Assembly: GCA_021648045.1 (NCBI GenBank)
Contig: JAKITM010000012.1
Location: 1-33,992, forward strand
Direction: 5' to 3'
DNA from: Lysobacterales bacterium
GTDB lineage: Bacteria > Pseudomonadota > Gammaproteobacteria > Xanthomonadales > SZUA-36
Length of the DNA: 33,992 nt
Below are positions 1 to 8,614 of the stretch, one piece after another. A model generated the notes under the pieces. It ran no database searches. It was not told where the DNA came from and saw only the letters and a list, made by a program, of their open reading frames with translations. The number at the start of each line of letters is the position of its first letter. Position 1 is the first letter of the stretch. The position numbers and the translations under genes are program-made.

Positions 1-1
1 A

Positions 2-1468
2 AGTAGGCCTACGGCAATTCCAACAGCAGGTGAAATTACCGTAGGAGTAGATCATCAAAGGTGGAGTATAGCTTGGAATGGTGCTTATGGTGGCAATATG
101 GATGACTTGCGTATTTATAATCGTTTACTTTCACAAGATGAGATTACCTGGCTGGCTAGTGCCACACCATTAAATGACAACCAACCGCCATCAGCACCGA
201 CGGCTTTACAAGCAGTAGCCGTATCCCAAACAGAGTCTTACCTTCATTGGTCTAGCCCCACAGATAATGAGTTTGTTGCTGGTTATCGTGTTTATCGGGA
301 TAATAATCTCATTGGCACAACTGGTGAGACAAAATATGTAGATTATGGTATGACTTCAGGTGCTAGTCATAATTATACCGTGGTAGCATTTGACGGGGCA
401 AGCAACAACTCTAATGCATCCATGGGGGTAACTGTTCAAGCTCCAAATTCAGGCAGTGTGATGGACATATTACCAGCAGGGCATTGGTATGAAGTGCAAA
501 ATTCTAGTATTTGGACGCAGCTTGGTGTCAAGCCCGATGTTATGGGTTCATGGAGTGGTGGAGTGTATGACACCAATCGTGAGCGTCTGGTAATCTGGGG
601 TGGTGGTCATCTGAATTATGATGGCAATGAACTATATGCCTTTGATTTTAATACTTTCAACTGGATGCAGTTAACGAAAACTACTCCTAAGGATCAGCGG
701 GTCAAAAGTGTAAAGGTTTATGATGATGGGATGCCAACATCTGTACATACTTATGATGGATTGCAATATCTGCCAACTCTGGATAAATTTTTCGCTTCAG
801 GTGGTTCTATTTGGGGTTCTGGTGGTTGTTCTGGAGGCACTTGGTTATATGATTTTAATGCAGTTCCAGCAGAATCGGGATGGGTAGATATTGCAAATGA
901 CAAAGGCGGTTGTGGCATGTATTCAGCTTATGATGCTGCTACTGGCAATATATGGTATGGTAGTTTCGGTAATTTATATGAGTTTGATCCATTAAATTTG
1001 TCCTCGCCGTGGACAAGGCGTATTAATGATACTGCCGCTGAGAGTTTTTATAGAACCGCAGCTATTGACCCCAATAGACGCAAAATGGTTGTACTTGGTG
1101 GTCTGAGTGGCGGTTCTCCCGAAACAGTTATTTATGATATTAGCAACGCTAATGCTGTTACTGGTGGAGTGGTGGTTACCAATGGGGTAAATGAAGAAAT
1201 TGAAGAATCCAATGCAGCTGGTTTTGAGTTTGATCCTGCTAGTGACAAATTTGTTGCCTGGAGTGGTGGTAATCAAGTATATACATTAGCAACAGATAGC
1301 CTCAAGTGGTCTAGAATTGAGCCAGCAAGTACTAGTTTAATTACCCCCAGCATACCAGCACTTAGAGGTACTTATGGTCGTTTTCGTTATGTTCCTTCAA
1401 AAAACGTATTTGTACTGGTCAATGATATGCAACAAAATATGTTTATTTACAAACTATCAGCAGATTAA
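2..1468 (+). CDS. LamG / FN3 / kelch-like multidomain surface or secreted protein (5' partial)
   Basis: The reading frame is open from the left edge, so the true start lies outside the window; the ATG at 98 sits inside a domain and is not a credible start. The first ~50 codons (GGNMDDLRIYNRLLSQDEI) match the end of a LamG/concanavalin A-like jellyroll domain. A fibronectin type III domain follows at about 185-440 (PPSAPTALQA...GYRVYRDNNLIG...YTVVAFDGASN). The remaining ~340 residues look like a kelch/galactose-oxidase-type beta-propeller, with blades such as RLVIWGGGHLNYDGNELYAF and KMVVLGGLSGG. Such architectures are usually extracellular and carbohydrate-associated; that role is inference. 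The stop is 31 bp before the next gene on the same strand, so the two are probably co-transcribed. Base composition is visibly AT-richer than the housekeeping genes downstream, which suggests accessory origin. Confidence 0.75.
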   Translation, partial: SRPTAIPTAGEITVGVDHQRWSIAWNGAYGGNMDDLRIYNRLLSQDEITWLASATPLNDNQPPSAPTALQAVAVSQTESYLHWSSPTDNEFVAGYRVYRDNNLIGTTGETKYVDYGMTSGASHNYTVVAFDGASNNSNASMGVTVQAPNSGSVMDILPAGHWYEVQNSSIWTQLGVKPDVMGSWSGGVYDTNRERLVIWGGGHLNYDGNELYAFDFNTFNWMQLTKTTPKDQRVKSVKVYDDGMPTSVHTYDGLQYLPTLDKFFASGGSIWGSGGCSGGTWLYDFNAVPAESGWVDIANDKGGCGMYSAYDAATGNIWYGSFGNLYEFDPLNLSSPWTRRINDTAAESFYRTAAIDPNRRKMVVLGGLSGGSPETVIYDISNANAVTGGVVVTNGVNEEIEESNAAGFEFDPASDKFVAWSGGNQVYTLATDSLKWSRIEPASTSLITPSIPALRGTYGRFRYVPSKNVFVLVNDMQQNMFIYKLSAD

Positions 1469-1499
1469 TAATTTCAAATAACTATCTAGGAAAAAAATT

Positions 1500-3662
1500 A
1501 TGTACAAATATATATTAAACACTAACAGAACACATAAAACTATTTCAACCACAATAAAAGCATTGATTTTATCTATATGTTTGCTATCTAGTTCTGTGCA
1601 AGCAATGCCAGAAGTGAGCTTTATCGATCAGTCTAATACTACAAATACAGATATTCCTGTCACTTTCGGGCAAGTTTTTGCTATTGGTGATGTACCAACT
1701 GGTATGAGTATCAATGTTGACCTCGCAGGTAATGCGATAGCCACACAGGTAGATATCAAGGCTACCCACCCTGATGGCTCATTACGCCATGCGGTAATTA
1801 CCACCAAAATACCAACTCTTGGTGCAGAACAAACTCTTGATGCAACACTGGTTACAGTAAACGCCTCATCTGCTGGCACTGTAATTAGTGCGGCAGATTT
1901 ATTGGCAACCAGTTTCGATACAATTATTGAGCTAACTCTGAATGGGGTGCTTTATACAGCATCGGCACGCGATGCCTTAATGGCCGATAGCTCCAGGCTT
2001 TGGTTAGAAGGTTCGTTGGTTACTGAGTTCACCCTAAAACATAAATTTAAAGATAGCAGTGGTAATGAACACGCTCATTTAATGGCTCGCTTTGATGTAC
2101 GTGCATACCAAGGGTTAGCTAGCGTGCGAGTAGATGCCATAGTCGAAAACACCTGGATTTATGAACCTGACCCCAGCAATTTTACTTATGATGCAAAAAT
2201 ACTTGTTGGTGGACAAGAGGCTTACAGTATCACACAACTTAAACATTTTCGAAGAGCTCGTTGGCATAAAGTCTTTTGGTGGGGTGTGGAACCTAAAGTT
2301 TATAGTAAACTGGATGTTGCCTATCTACAAGCGACCAAAGCTGTGCCAAACTACGATCCTAATGTCACGGTCTCTGAATCTGCACTAGAAGCACAGGGGC
2401 AGGTGGTTTATGAGCCTATGGGTATTGTTGAACTCAATGATTATATGCCTGAAGCTGGGGCTGATGTTGGCATTGGTCCGTTACCACGCTGGGCAGCACG
2501 CTATCTTATGACGGGTGATATTCGAGCCTATCATGGAGTACTTGCCAATGGTGATGGAGGTGGTTCTTATTCCACTCACCCGCGTAAACAGCTTACAGAT
2601 TATCCTGTTTCTATTGATGATCATCCTAGATTAGGCAATAACGCTACTGGAGTAGACAAGCCACCTCCTTGTACTGAGTTAGGGGTAGATGAAGACACTT
2701 GGACATGCAGAAACCCCTATAACCCTGACACTGCTCATCAACCATCTATTGCTTACCTTCCTTATTTATTGACAGGTGACAATTACTATCTGGATGAACT
2801 AACTTTTTGGGCAACCTATAATTTCACTAGCATGGGTTATAGTACTCGTGGTGAAGAATTAGGATGGTTAAAGGATCAGGTTCGTGGCACAGCTTGGTCA
2901 CTACGTACCTTAGGGCAAACGGCATATATTTTACCTGACGTGCATCCTATGAAGGCTTATTTTAATGAAAAGCTGGGCAATAACCGCGAATGGCTAATGG
3001 AAATGTATGTTAACAACCCTGATGCAAACCAATTAGGTGTGGCACACGCCAATGCAACCATAGAAAATACATCCAAACCGTGGATGGATGATTTTTTCAC
3101 CTGGAGTTTGGGCTACCTCACCGAGCTAGGCTTTACTGACTTTGTACCTATTTTACAATGGAAATCAAAATATCCAATAAACAGAATGACCTCACCAGAC
3201 GATGAGTTTTGCTGGATATTGGCAGCAGATTATACCAATGCCCTTGGTCCAGACCTCTCTAGATGGGCTGGCAACCCTGATAATTGGTTTACCACTATGG
3301 CACAAATATATGAAACAACATACAACACTTGGAGTTACTGGAAAAATTCAGATAACATCTCTCTGTTCAGCCAACCCTGTGGCAGTGCAGCAATGGCTAA
3401 TTGGTTGACTGCACGATTTGACAGACCATACGCCATAGGAGAGATGTATGGTTCTTCACAATCTCCAATGGGCTATCCATCCAACTTACAACCCGCACTT
3501 GCAGTTATGGTTGATGCAGGCATTGCAAAATCAAATCAGGCCTGGACACGCTTGGTTACCTCTGCTTCTAGACCTAATTACTCATCTACACCACAGTTTG
3601 CAGTTACTCCGCGCACATTAAATACACCTGATTCAATTTTCATCAATGGTTTTGAGGATTAG
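1500..3662 (+). CDS. Secreted protein with YetA/PcRGLX-like N-terminal domain and C-terminal IFINGFED tag
   Basis: 720 residues. The N-terminus has a signal peptide: basic residues, a hydrophobic stretch at about 20-35, and likely cleavage after VQA. Residues ~37-200 (DIPVTFGQVFAIGDVP; ATHPDGSLRHAVI) resemble the N-terminal RIFT-barrel domain of the PcRGLX/YetA family, to which some exo-rhamnogalacturonan lyases belong. The middle is rich in W, Y and H (PRWAARYLMTGDIRAYHG; AHQPSIAYLPYLLTGDNYYL), compatible with an alpha/alpha-toroid glycan-active domain. The last residues, DSIFINGFED, look like the short IF..GFE endings of many gammaproteobacterial exported proteins. Substrate and activity cannot be assigned; glycan lyase is the best guess. 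It lies 31 bp after the LamG/kelch gene and shares its AT-rich composition. The start at 1500 fits the signal peptide. Confidence 0.7.
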   Translation: MYKYILNTNRTHKTISTTIKALILSICLLSSSVQAMPEVSFIDQSNTTNTDIPVTFGQVFAIGDVPTGMSINVDLAGNAIATQVDIKATHPDGSLRHAVITTKIPTLGAEQTLDATLVTVNASSAGTVISAADLLATSFDTIIELTLNGVLYTASARDALMADSSRLWLEGSLVTEFTLKHKFKDSSGNEHAHLMARFDVRAYQGLASVRVDAIVENTWIYEPDPSNFTYDAKILVGGQEAYSITQLKHFRRARWHKVFWWGVEPKVYSKLDVAYLQATKAVPNYDPNVTVSESALEAQGQVVYEPMGIVELNDYMPEAGADVGIGPLPRWAARYLMTGDIRAYHGVLANGDGGGSYSTHPRKQLTDYPVSIDDHPRLGNNATGVDKPPPCTELGVDEDTWTCRNPYNPDTAHQPSIAYLPYLLTGDNYYLDELTFWATYNFTSMGYSTRGEELGWLKDQVRGTAWSLRTLGQTAYILPDVHPMKAYFNEKLGNNREWLMEMYVNNPDANQLGVAHANATIENTSKPWMDDFFTWSLGYLTELGFTDFVPILQWKSKYPINRMTSPDDEFCWILAADYTNALGPDLSRWAGNPDNWFTTMAQIYETTYNTWSYWKNSDNISLFSQPCGSAAMANWLTARFDRPYAIGEMYGSSQSPMGYPSNLQPALAVMVDAGIAKSNQAWTRLVTSASRPNYSSTPQFAVTPRTLNTPDSIFINGFED

Positions 3663-3699
3663 CCGGCTCTTCTCCGAGACACTATACTTAGCACTTTCA

Positions 3700-3740
3700 A
3701 TGACTTACCTGATATCGGCCTTCGCTGGTATGACGATGGT
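3700..3740. repeat. Remnant of a dispersed 'AFAGMT'-type intergenic repeat
   Basis: Around 3716-3737 the sequence GGCCTTCGCTGGTATGACGA resembles the common bacterial extragenic repeat whose translation reads AFAGMT in many genomes. Only one degenerate arm is visible. It sits between the accessory pair and the small membrane protein gene and may mark an old junction. Confidence 0.35.
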
Positions 3741-3848
3741 GAAGTTAGCGGGACAGCAGTGAAAAATAATTCAACCCGGAAAATTTGCCTGCAGCAGCAA
3801 ACAAGCTATACAATCCCAGCGGGGATTACTTTAAACATGAGGAACATC

Positions 3849-4166
3849 ATGGAACATTTGGGAAGAGTTTTATTTGTTATTGGTATTATCGCATCCGCTG
3901 CTGCCGGCTTGGGGCTTGACTGGCACTGGCTTCCGTGGACGCTGGTATTGCTGGGTGCTATTGTAGGGATCATCAATATTACCGCTACAGAAACCCGTAC
4001 ATTTCTTATCGCTGGCATTGCCTTAACGCTCTCGGCAACCGCATTTCGCGATATACCGGCTATCGGTGATGTTGTCACTCAGGTGGTGAGTAACATTTTG
4101 CTATTTGTTTCCGGCGCACTCTTTATTGTTGCGATGAAGGCATTGTTCGACACTGGCAAAGACTAA
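3849..4166 (+). CDS. Small membrane protein of unknown function
   Basis: 105 residues from the ATG at 3849, preceded by TGAGGA at a good spacing. The reading frame is open further upstream (GTG at 3759, ATG at 3837), but that extension is polar and unlike the rest. The protein is almost entirely hydrophobic: LGRVLFVIGIIASAAAGLGL, WTLVLLGAIVGIINI, TFLIAGIALTLSATAF and VSNILLFVSGALFIVAMKAL suggest four transmembrane helices, with a short cytoplasmic tail DTGKD. I do not recognise the family. It ends convergently, overlapping the dehydratase remnant on the other strand by 4 bp. Confidence 0.6.
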   Translation: MEHLGRVLFVIGIIASAAAGLGLDWHWLPWTLVLLGAIVGIINITATETRTFLIAGIALTLSATAFRDIPAIGDVVTQVVSNILLFVSGALFIVAMKALFDTGKD

Positions 4167-4442
4167 GCAGAGGCGAGATCGGCGCCGATATGTAAATAAC
4201 GCTGATAACTTTCAGCGTCGATATTTGCGCCACAAATGATCATTCCAACGCGGCGACCCGCTAAGGGTTTCCGTAAGGGACCGGCAGCGGCCGCTGCCGG
4301 CTCAATAGCGAGCTTTAAATCTTGAAAAACATAGTACAGCGACTGCAAAATTTCTTCATCGTTCACTCTGACTACCGCCTTTAGGTGTTTTTTACATAAT
4401 GAAAAGCTATAGGCTTCGGCATGCGGTGCACCCAAGCTGTCA
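4163..4442 (-). pseudogene. C-terminal remnant of a PLP-dependent threonine/serine dehydratase
   Basis: The minus-strand frame reads VDSLGAPHAEAYSFSLCKKH, then DLKLAIEPAAAAAGPLRKPL, then GRRVGMIICGANIDAESY. These match the C-terminal third of the catalytic domain of threonine dehydratase-like fold-type II PLP enzymes. The N-terminal two thirds, including the PLP-lysine region, are absent. Immediately upstream on this strand the sequence is the end of nrdJb: homology starts within a few bases of the nrdJb stop, in a different frame. The fragment has no start of its own other than within nrdJb and lacks the active site, so it is a dead remnant. It records a deletion or recombination event that placed nrdJb against a dehydratase gene. 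Confidence 0.75.
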
Positions 4443-5168
4443 ACCGCACTTAGAATAACCACAGGAAAGACAAGTAGCACAATTGTCCATCACAACCACC
4501 GCTTTGGTATTACATTTATTACACAAGGTAGCCGACGCTGGATAGGATTCATCAGCGACTGTGTCACTGACTATATTCAAGTCTGTAGTTTTGCTTTCAG
4601 CGGCCTCGGCTTCTACTCGCTTCTGCTTAAGAATAAGTTGCTGCTGTTCGGAGAGTTCATCGGGAACTATTAAACCAATTTTGATCAGGTGATGCTCAAC
4701 CACACCACCAATATCGGCAACAATGGAAGGCACATATTTACCACCCGGCTTAAAGTACCCGCCTTTAGGGTCGAATACTGCCTGCAACTCTTCAGCCAAA
4801 AAAGTCACATCTCCACCTTTACGGAAGACTGCTGACATTAAACGGGTCAGCGCCACAATCCATTGGAAGTGGTCCATATTTTTGGAATTAATAAATATCT
4901 CAAACGGCCGCCGAGCTTCATGATCAGTCCCTGTGTTAAGCACAATATCATTAATGGTGACATACAATGCATGATCATCCATCGGCGTCTTAATTTTATA
5001 GGTTGAGCCTTCCAGCGACTCAAAACCTTCAGGCCGCTTAACGGATTCGGTCATGCGGATGATATTATCGGATGACTTTTCTACCTTGGTTTTCTTTTTT
5101 TCCTGCTTCTGCTTCTCTTCGGAAAGCACTTCATAGTCGACAATTTTGCCTATAATTTTTACTGTCAT
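4440..5168 (-). CDS. nrdJb: Class II ribonucleotide reductase subunit NrdJb (TSCPD domain, Cys-rich tail)
   Basis: 242 residues. A lysine/glutamate-rich N-terminus (~1-35) is followed by a TSCPD domain (~40-165: YKIKTPMDDHALYVTINDIV; RRPFEIFINSKNMDHFQWIV; LTRLMSAVFRKGGD). The C-terminus is cysteine-rich: CNKC, then CATCLSCGYSKCG. In Pseudomonas the adenosylcobalamin-dependent RNR is split into NrdJa (catalytic barrel) and NrdJb, and the C-terminal cysteines are expected to relay electrons from thioredoxin or to bind metal. It lies 62 bp downstream of nrdJa on the same strand, so the two are probably one operon. The start at 5168 has GGAG 8 bases upstream. The gene end abuts a foreign dehydratase fragment, but the Cys-rich tail seems complete. 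Confidence 0.88.
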   Translation of the reverse strand: MTVKIIGKIVDYEVLSEEKQKQEKKKTKVEKSSDNIIRMTESVKRPEGFESLEGSTYKIKTPMDDHALYVTINDIVLNTGTDHEARRPFEIFINSKNMDHFQWIVALTRLMSAVFRKGGDVTFLAEELQAVFDPKGGYFKPGGKYVPSIVADIGGVVEHHLIKIGLIVPDELSEQQQLILKQKRVEAEAAESKTTDLNIVSDTVADESYPASATLCNKCNTKAVVVMDNCATCLSCGYSKCG

Positions 5169-5230
5169 GGTATTCTCCGGGCATTCAATAATAACCCTGT
5201 ATTTATGTTGTTTATTTGCTGTTAGGGGTA

Positions 5231-8200
5231 TTAAAACTTGCCGTAATAACCTTCTTTAAGAGCATCAAAAAGATTGGCTGCTGTGTGGATTTCACCATCA
5301 TAATCAATTTGCTCATTACCCTTGACCTCTACTATCTGGCCATCATCAAGAATAAATCGGTAAATGGTTTTTTCCAGGTCTTCTTCTTTAACCAACACCC
5401 CCTGGAAGGCCTCTGGGTTAAAGCGGAAGGTTGTACAACCTTTCAAACCTTTCTTCCAGGCATACATATAGATATCCTTGAAGTCTTCATAGGGATAATC
5501 CGTGGGCACATTGGCCGTTTTGGAAATTGATGAATCTATCCAAATTTGAGCCGCCGCCTGCACATCTACATGCTCACAAGGAGCAATCGAGTCTGCGGTA
5601 ATAAAGTAATCGGGTAATTTTTCTTCGGCCTTATCTGAGTTCGGCATAGCTTGCGCATTAATAAACTCACGGTAAGCCAGCAATTCGTAGCTGTAAACCT
5701 CGACTTTTTCTTTGCTCTTGCGACCCTCACGGATAACATTGCGCGAATAGTGGTGGGCAAAACTGGGCTCAATACCGTTAGATACATTATTGCCCAGCGA
5801 CAAGGAGATAGTTCCGGTGGGTGCGATGGATGTATGGTGAGTCCAACGCGCGCCTTCTTCAGCCAAGGCTGCTACCAACTCAGGGCGGAATTTGGCGATT
5901 TTCTGCATATAGCGGCTGTATTTTGCGAACAGTACTTTACCCGCAACCTTATCCCCAAGCTGATAACCATCAGCGATCATTTCTGGTCGTTGCCGAAGCA
6001 TTTTCTGGGTAACTTCAAAAACCTCGTTCATAATAGGGGCCGGGCCTTTTTCGCGGCAGAGTTCGAGAGCTTCCTCCCAACCTGCCAGCGCCATCTCCCG
6101 GGAAACTTTCTCAGTAAACTCTAAAGACTCCGGTGAGCCGTATTTCATCTGCTGCATGGTAAGCGCAGAGCCCAAACCTAAAAAGCCCATGCCGTGACGC
6201 CGCTTGCGTTCTATTTCAGCCCGCTGCTGCGCCAGTGGCAAACCGTTGATTTCCACTACATTATCGAGCATCCGGGAAAATACTTTTACTGTTTTATGGT
6301 AATCATCCCAATTAAAGCTGGCTTCCGTAGTGAAAGGGTTTTCAACATAGCGAGTAAGGTTAATAGAACCCAACAAGCAGGCACCATAAGGAGGCAACGG
6401 TTGCTCACCACAGTTATGCGCGTGCAAGCCGTTAGCATCGAATGTATTAATACCCGGCACCTGAACATCATAAACATCTGCTACACCGGCCGCTTCAACT
6501 GAAACCACCCGGGCAACAAAACGCTCACGGTTCAAATTTCGCTGGTAATTTTCAAGCAACTGGTCCAGACGCGCTTGTTTACGCACATCAGCAAAACCAA
6601 TTAACTGCTTAAACTGCCGGATAGACTCACCGGAAATTACCAACTCGTGGTTCGCCTTGCATTGATATTCTTGCTTGCCACCACGACCGTCCGGCAACAA
6701 GCGCTTGCCAGCTTCGCGGCGATTTTGATATACAGTTGAGGCAATCCCCAGACGCAGCAACATTCTCTGCGCTGCTTGTAAGTCTTGTAAATGCGACTGT
6801 GATAAGCGTACGCTAACACCTTTTTTCTGAGTGCCTTGAATCGAGCCATCCGCATCAAAAAACCCTCGCAAGAAACCTCGATAAAATTCACTCGAAGAAC
6901 GCTCGATAGAGGCGCCAATGTGCTTATTACCCTGGCTGAATCCCAGCTTGTCTGCAAGACTGCCAATAGCGGCTGTAGAGAGGCGGTATTCACTACGCCC
7001 ACTTACCGCATGCCAACCATTGAAATCACTACGATGTGGCAGCGTTTTTGCAGCGTCTAAGGCCTCGGTCATAACACTTTGTGTACCCGCGTCAATCCCG
7101 CCAGCATCACCATTTACAGTCATTGCCTGCGACCACACGCTAAGTACGGTTTTATCAGCTTTAACTGTACCATCACCTAATAACAGGCCCATTAAATAAC
7201 CCTGTTTGCGGTTATAGTTGCCCGACCATACAACCTGTTGCCGATGGTCATTTAATAAAACTCGATCACCCGCCACCAATTCACTAGCAGCACACCATTC
7301 AGTTTCAGTGCTGTAGCGGGTGAATTTTGATACCCGTCGCAGGCGATGGTCGGCTGTGAGCTTCAGGCCGTAGCCTTCAGCAGTTTGCAGTTTTACCACT
7401 GCCTTTGTAGCCGTACGGAAAAAACCCTCAGGGCCACTTTGGTGGCTAACACCATCGACCAGTGCTGTGAATTCAGTACCCAGTAAATCTGCCACTTGTT
7501 TAGGACCAGTATCGGTGTGCACCCAGGTATCCGCTGTTACACAAGGATTGGTAGCTCGGATATTTTCACAAAACCAGTTGTTATTAGTATCGTTAATACT
7601 GTCAATAAGAATAAACCCAGGCTCGGCAAAATCATAAGTTGAGGCCATGATCATATCCCACAAACGCCGGGATGGAATCTGTTTATAAATCTTACAGGCG
7701 ACTTCTCCGACCTCATTAGTGATATAGCCCTCAGTGGTCGGCCAGTCGCGCCAAATCACTTGTTCGGCATCGGTCAGGTTGACATCGCCAGCATCCTTTT
7801 TGCTGATTGGAAATGCCAGCGGCCAGTTTTTCTCGCTCTCGACCGCTTGCATAAATTCGTTGGTAATTAGCAAGGAGCAGTTAAACTGCCGCAGACGGCC
7901 GGCTTCTCGTTTTGCGCGCACAAACTCCATAACATCAGGGTGTCCGACCTCGAATGTGGCCATTTGTGCGCCCCTTCGACCACCGGCTGAGGATACCGTG
8001 AAACACATTTTATCGTAGATATCCATAAACGACAGCGGGCCGGAAGTATGCGCACCAGCACCGGATACATAGGCACCTTTAGGCCGCAGAGTAGAAAACT
8101 CATAACCAATACCACAACCGGCTTTTAAAGTAAGCCCAGCTTCGTGGACTTTATCCAAAATACCGTTCATTGAATCCTCAACGATGCCAGAAACAGTGCA

Positions 8201-8509
8201 GTTGATGGTAGAAGTTGCAGGCTTGTGTTCCTGAGCCCCGGCATTTGAGGTAATTCTACCTGCAGGGATAGCACCCCGACGCAGAGCCCATAAGAATTCC
8301 TGGTACCAGTGCTCGCGCTTTTCCTGGTCCAGTTCCACCTCTGATAAGGCCCGCGCTACACGGATAAAAGTATCGTCAATTGACTGATCAACGGCGTTAC
8401 CGTGTTTATCTTTCAAGCGGTATTTTTTATCCCAAATATCCAGCGATGCTGGCTGTAAAGGTAATATTTTGTTTTCTGTATCCATTGCTTCTAGCTGAAC
8501 GCTGCCCAT
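5231..8509 (-). CDS. nrdJa: Adenosylcobalamin-dependent ribonucleotide reductase NrdJa with an intein
   Basis: 1092 residues as translated; about 715 after removal of the intein at 323-699. The enzyme reduces ribonucleotides to deoxyribonucleotides using a B12 radical, without needing oxygen. Visible catalytic features are the first redox cysteine C104 (STINCTVSG), the split motif ATNP/CGEQPLPPYGAC with thiyl-radical Cys700 and second redox Cys711 (spacing of 11 as in known class II enzymes), and the barrel strands APTGTISLSLGNNVSNGIEP. The length of the spliced protein fits NrdJa of split systems. The start at 8509 has AGGGA upstream; Met9 is an alternative. It is followed 62 bp downstream by nrdJb. 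Two NrdR-like boxes upstream suggest dNTP-responsive repression. Because the intein sits at the catalytic cysteine, no active enzyme can form without splicing. Confidence 0.93.
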   Translation of the reverse strand: MGSVQLEAMDTENKILPLQPASLDIWDKKYRLKDKHGNAVDQSIDDTFIRVARALSEVELDQEKREHWYQEFLWALRRGAIPAGRITSNAGAQEHKPATSTINCTVSGIVEDSMNGILDKVHEAGLTLKAGCGIGYEFSTLRPKGAYVSGAGAHTSGPLSFMDIYDKMCFTVSSAGGRRGAQMATFEVGHPDVMEFVRAKREAGRLRQFNCSLLITNEFMQAVESEKNWPLAFPISKKDAGDVNLTDAEQVIWRDWPTTEGYITNEVGEVACKIYKQIPSRRLWDMIMASTYDFAEPGFILIDSINDTNNNWFCENIRATNPCVTADTWVHTDTGPKQVADLLGTEFTALVDGVSHQSGPEGFFRTATKAVVKLQTAEGYGLKLTADHRLRRVSKFTRYSTETEWCAASELVAGDRVLLNDHRQQVVWSGNYNRKQGYLMGLLLGDGTVKADKTVLSVWSQAMTVNGDAGGIDAGTQSVMTEALDAAKTLPHRSDFNGWHAVSGRSEYRLSTAAIGSLADKLGFSQGNKHIGASIERSSSEFYRGFLRGFFDADGSIQGTQKKGVSVRLSQSHLQDLQAAQRMLLRLGIASTVYQNRREAGKRLLPDGRGGKQEYQCKANHELVISGESIRQFKQLIGFADVRKQARLDQLLENYQRNLNRERFVARVVSVEAAGVADVYDVQVPGINTFDANGLHAHNCGEQPLPPYGACLLGSINLTRYVENPFTTEASFNWDDYHKTVKVFSRMLDNVVEINGLPLAQQRAEIERKRRHGMGFLGLGSALTMQQMKYGSPESLEFTEKVSREMALAGWEEALELCREKGPAPIMNEVFEVTQKMLRQRPEMIADGYQLGDKVAGKVLFAKYSRYMQKIAKFRPELVAALAEEGARWTHHTSIAPTGTISLSLGNNVSNGIEPSFAHHYSRNVIREGRKSKEKVEVYSYELLAYREFINAQAMPNSDKAEEKLPDYFITADSIAPCEHVDVQAAAQIWIDSSISKTANVPTDYPYEDFKDIYMYAWKKGLKGCTTFRFNPEAFQGVLVKEEDLEKTIYRFILDDGQIVEVKGNEQIDYDGEIHTAANLFDALKEGYYGKF
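6413..7543 (-). mobile_element. Intein with LAGLIDADG homing endonuclease inside nrdJa
   Basis: 377 codons in frame within nrdJa, between ATNP and CGEQ. The first residue is Cys (CVTADTWVHTDTG, block A). Block B has TADH at intein 63-66. Two LAGLIDADG motifs lie at 115-125 (GYLMGLLLGDG) and 222-233 (RGFLRGFFDADG), each with an acidic catalytic residue. Block F is VYDVQVPGINTF at 358-368 and block G is LHAHN with penultimate His and terminal Asn377. The following extein residue is Cys. All residues needed for splicing and both endonuclease aspartates are present, so both activities are probably intact. Inteins are known in nrdJ and other RNR genes; this placement directly at the radical cysteine is typical for conserved-site insertion. 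Confidence 0.93.
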
Positions 8510-8582
8510 TTATATGTCCCTGTCTTTATTGTATTTAATTGATTATTTTTATTGTTTCTGCGCATTGTAATTTATTGTGCTG

Positions 8583-8598
8583 ACACAATACATTGTGA
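8583..8598. promoter_or_regulatory. Proximal NrdR-box-like palindrome upstream of nrdJa
   Basis: ACACAATACATTGTGA is a near-perfect 16-bp palindrome matching the NrdR box consensus acaCwAtATaTwGtgt. It lies 74 bp upstream of the nrdJa start. NrdR is the nucleotide-sensing repressor of RNR genes and usually binds paired boxes. A second box lies 32 bp away. Confidence 0.8.
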
Positions 8599-8614
8599 TA
8601 TTCCGCCTGTAAAA

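Noticed and set aside
98..1468. Start of the first gene at ATG 98
   Set aside because: The ATG lies inside a conserved LamG motif and the frame stays open to the left edge.
3759..3848. Upstream extension of the small membrane protein from GTG 3759 or ATG 3837
   Set aside because: The extension is polar and overlaps a repeat remnant, while ATG 3849 has a proper ribosome binding site.
5651..6124. Plus-strand open frame of 157 codons within nrdJa
   Set aside because: It is a shadow of the conserved nrdJa coding frame, has no recognisable domain and no plausible ribosome site.
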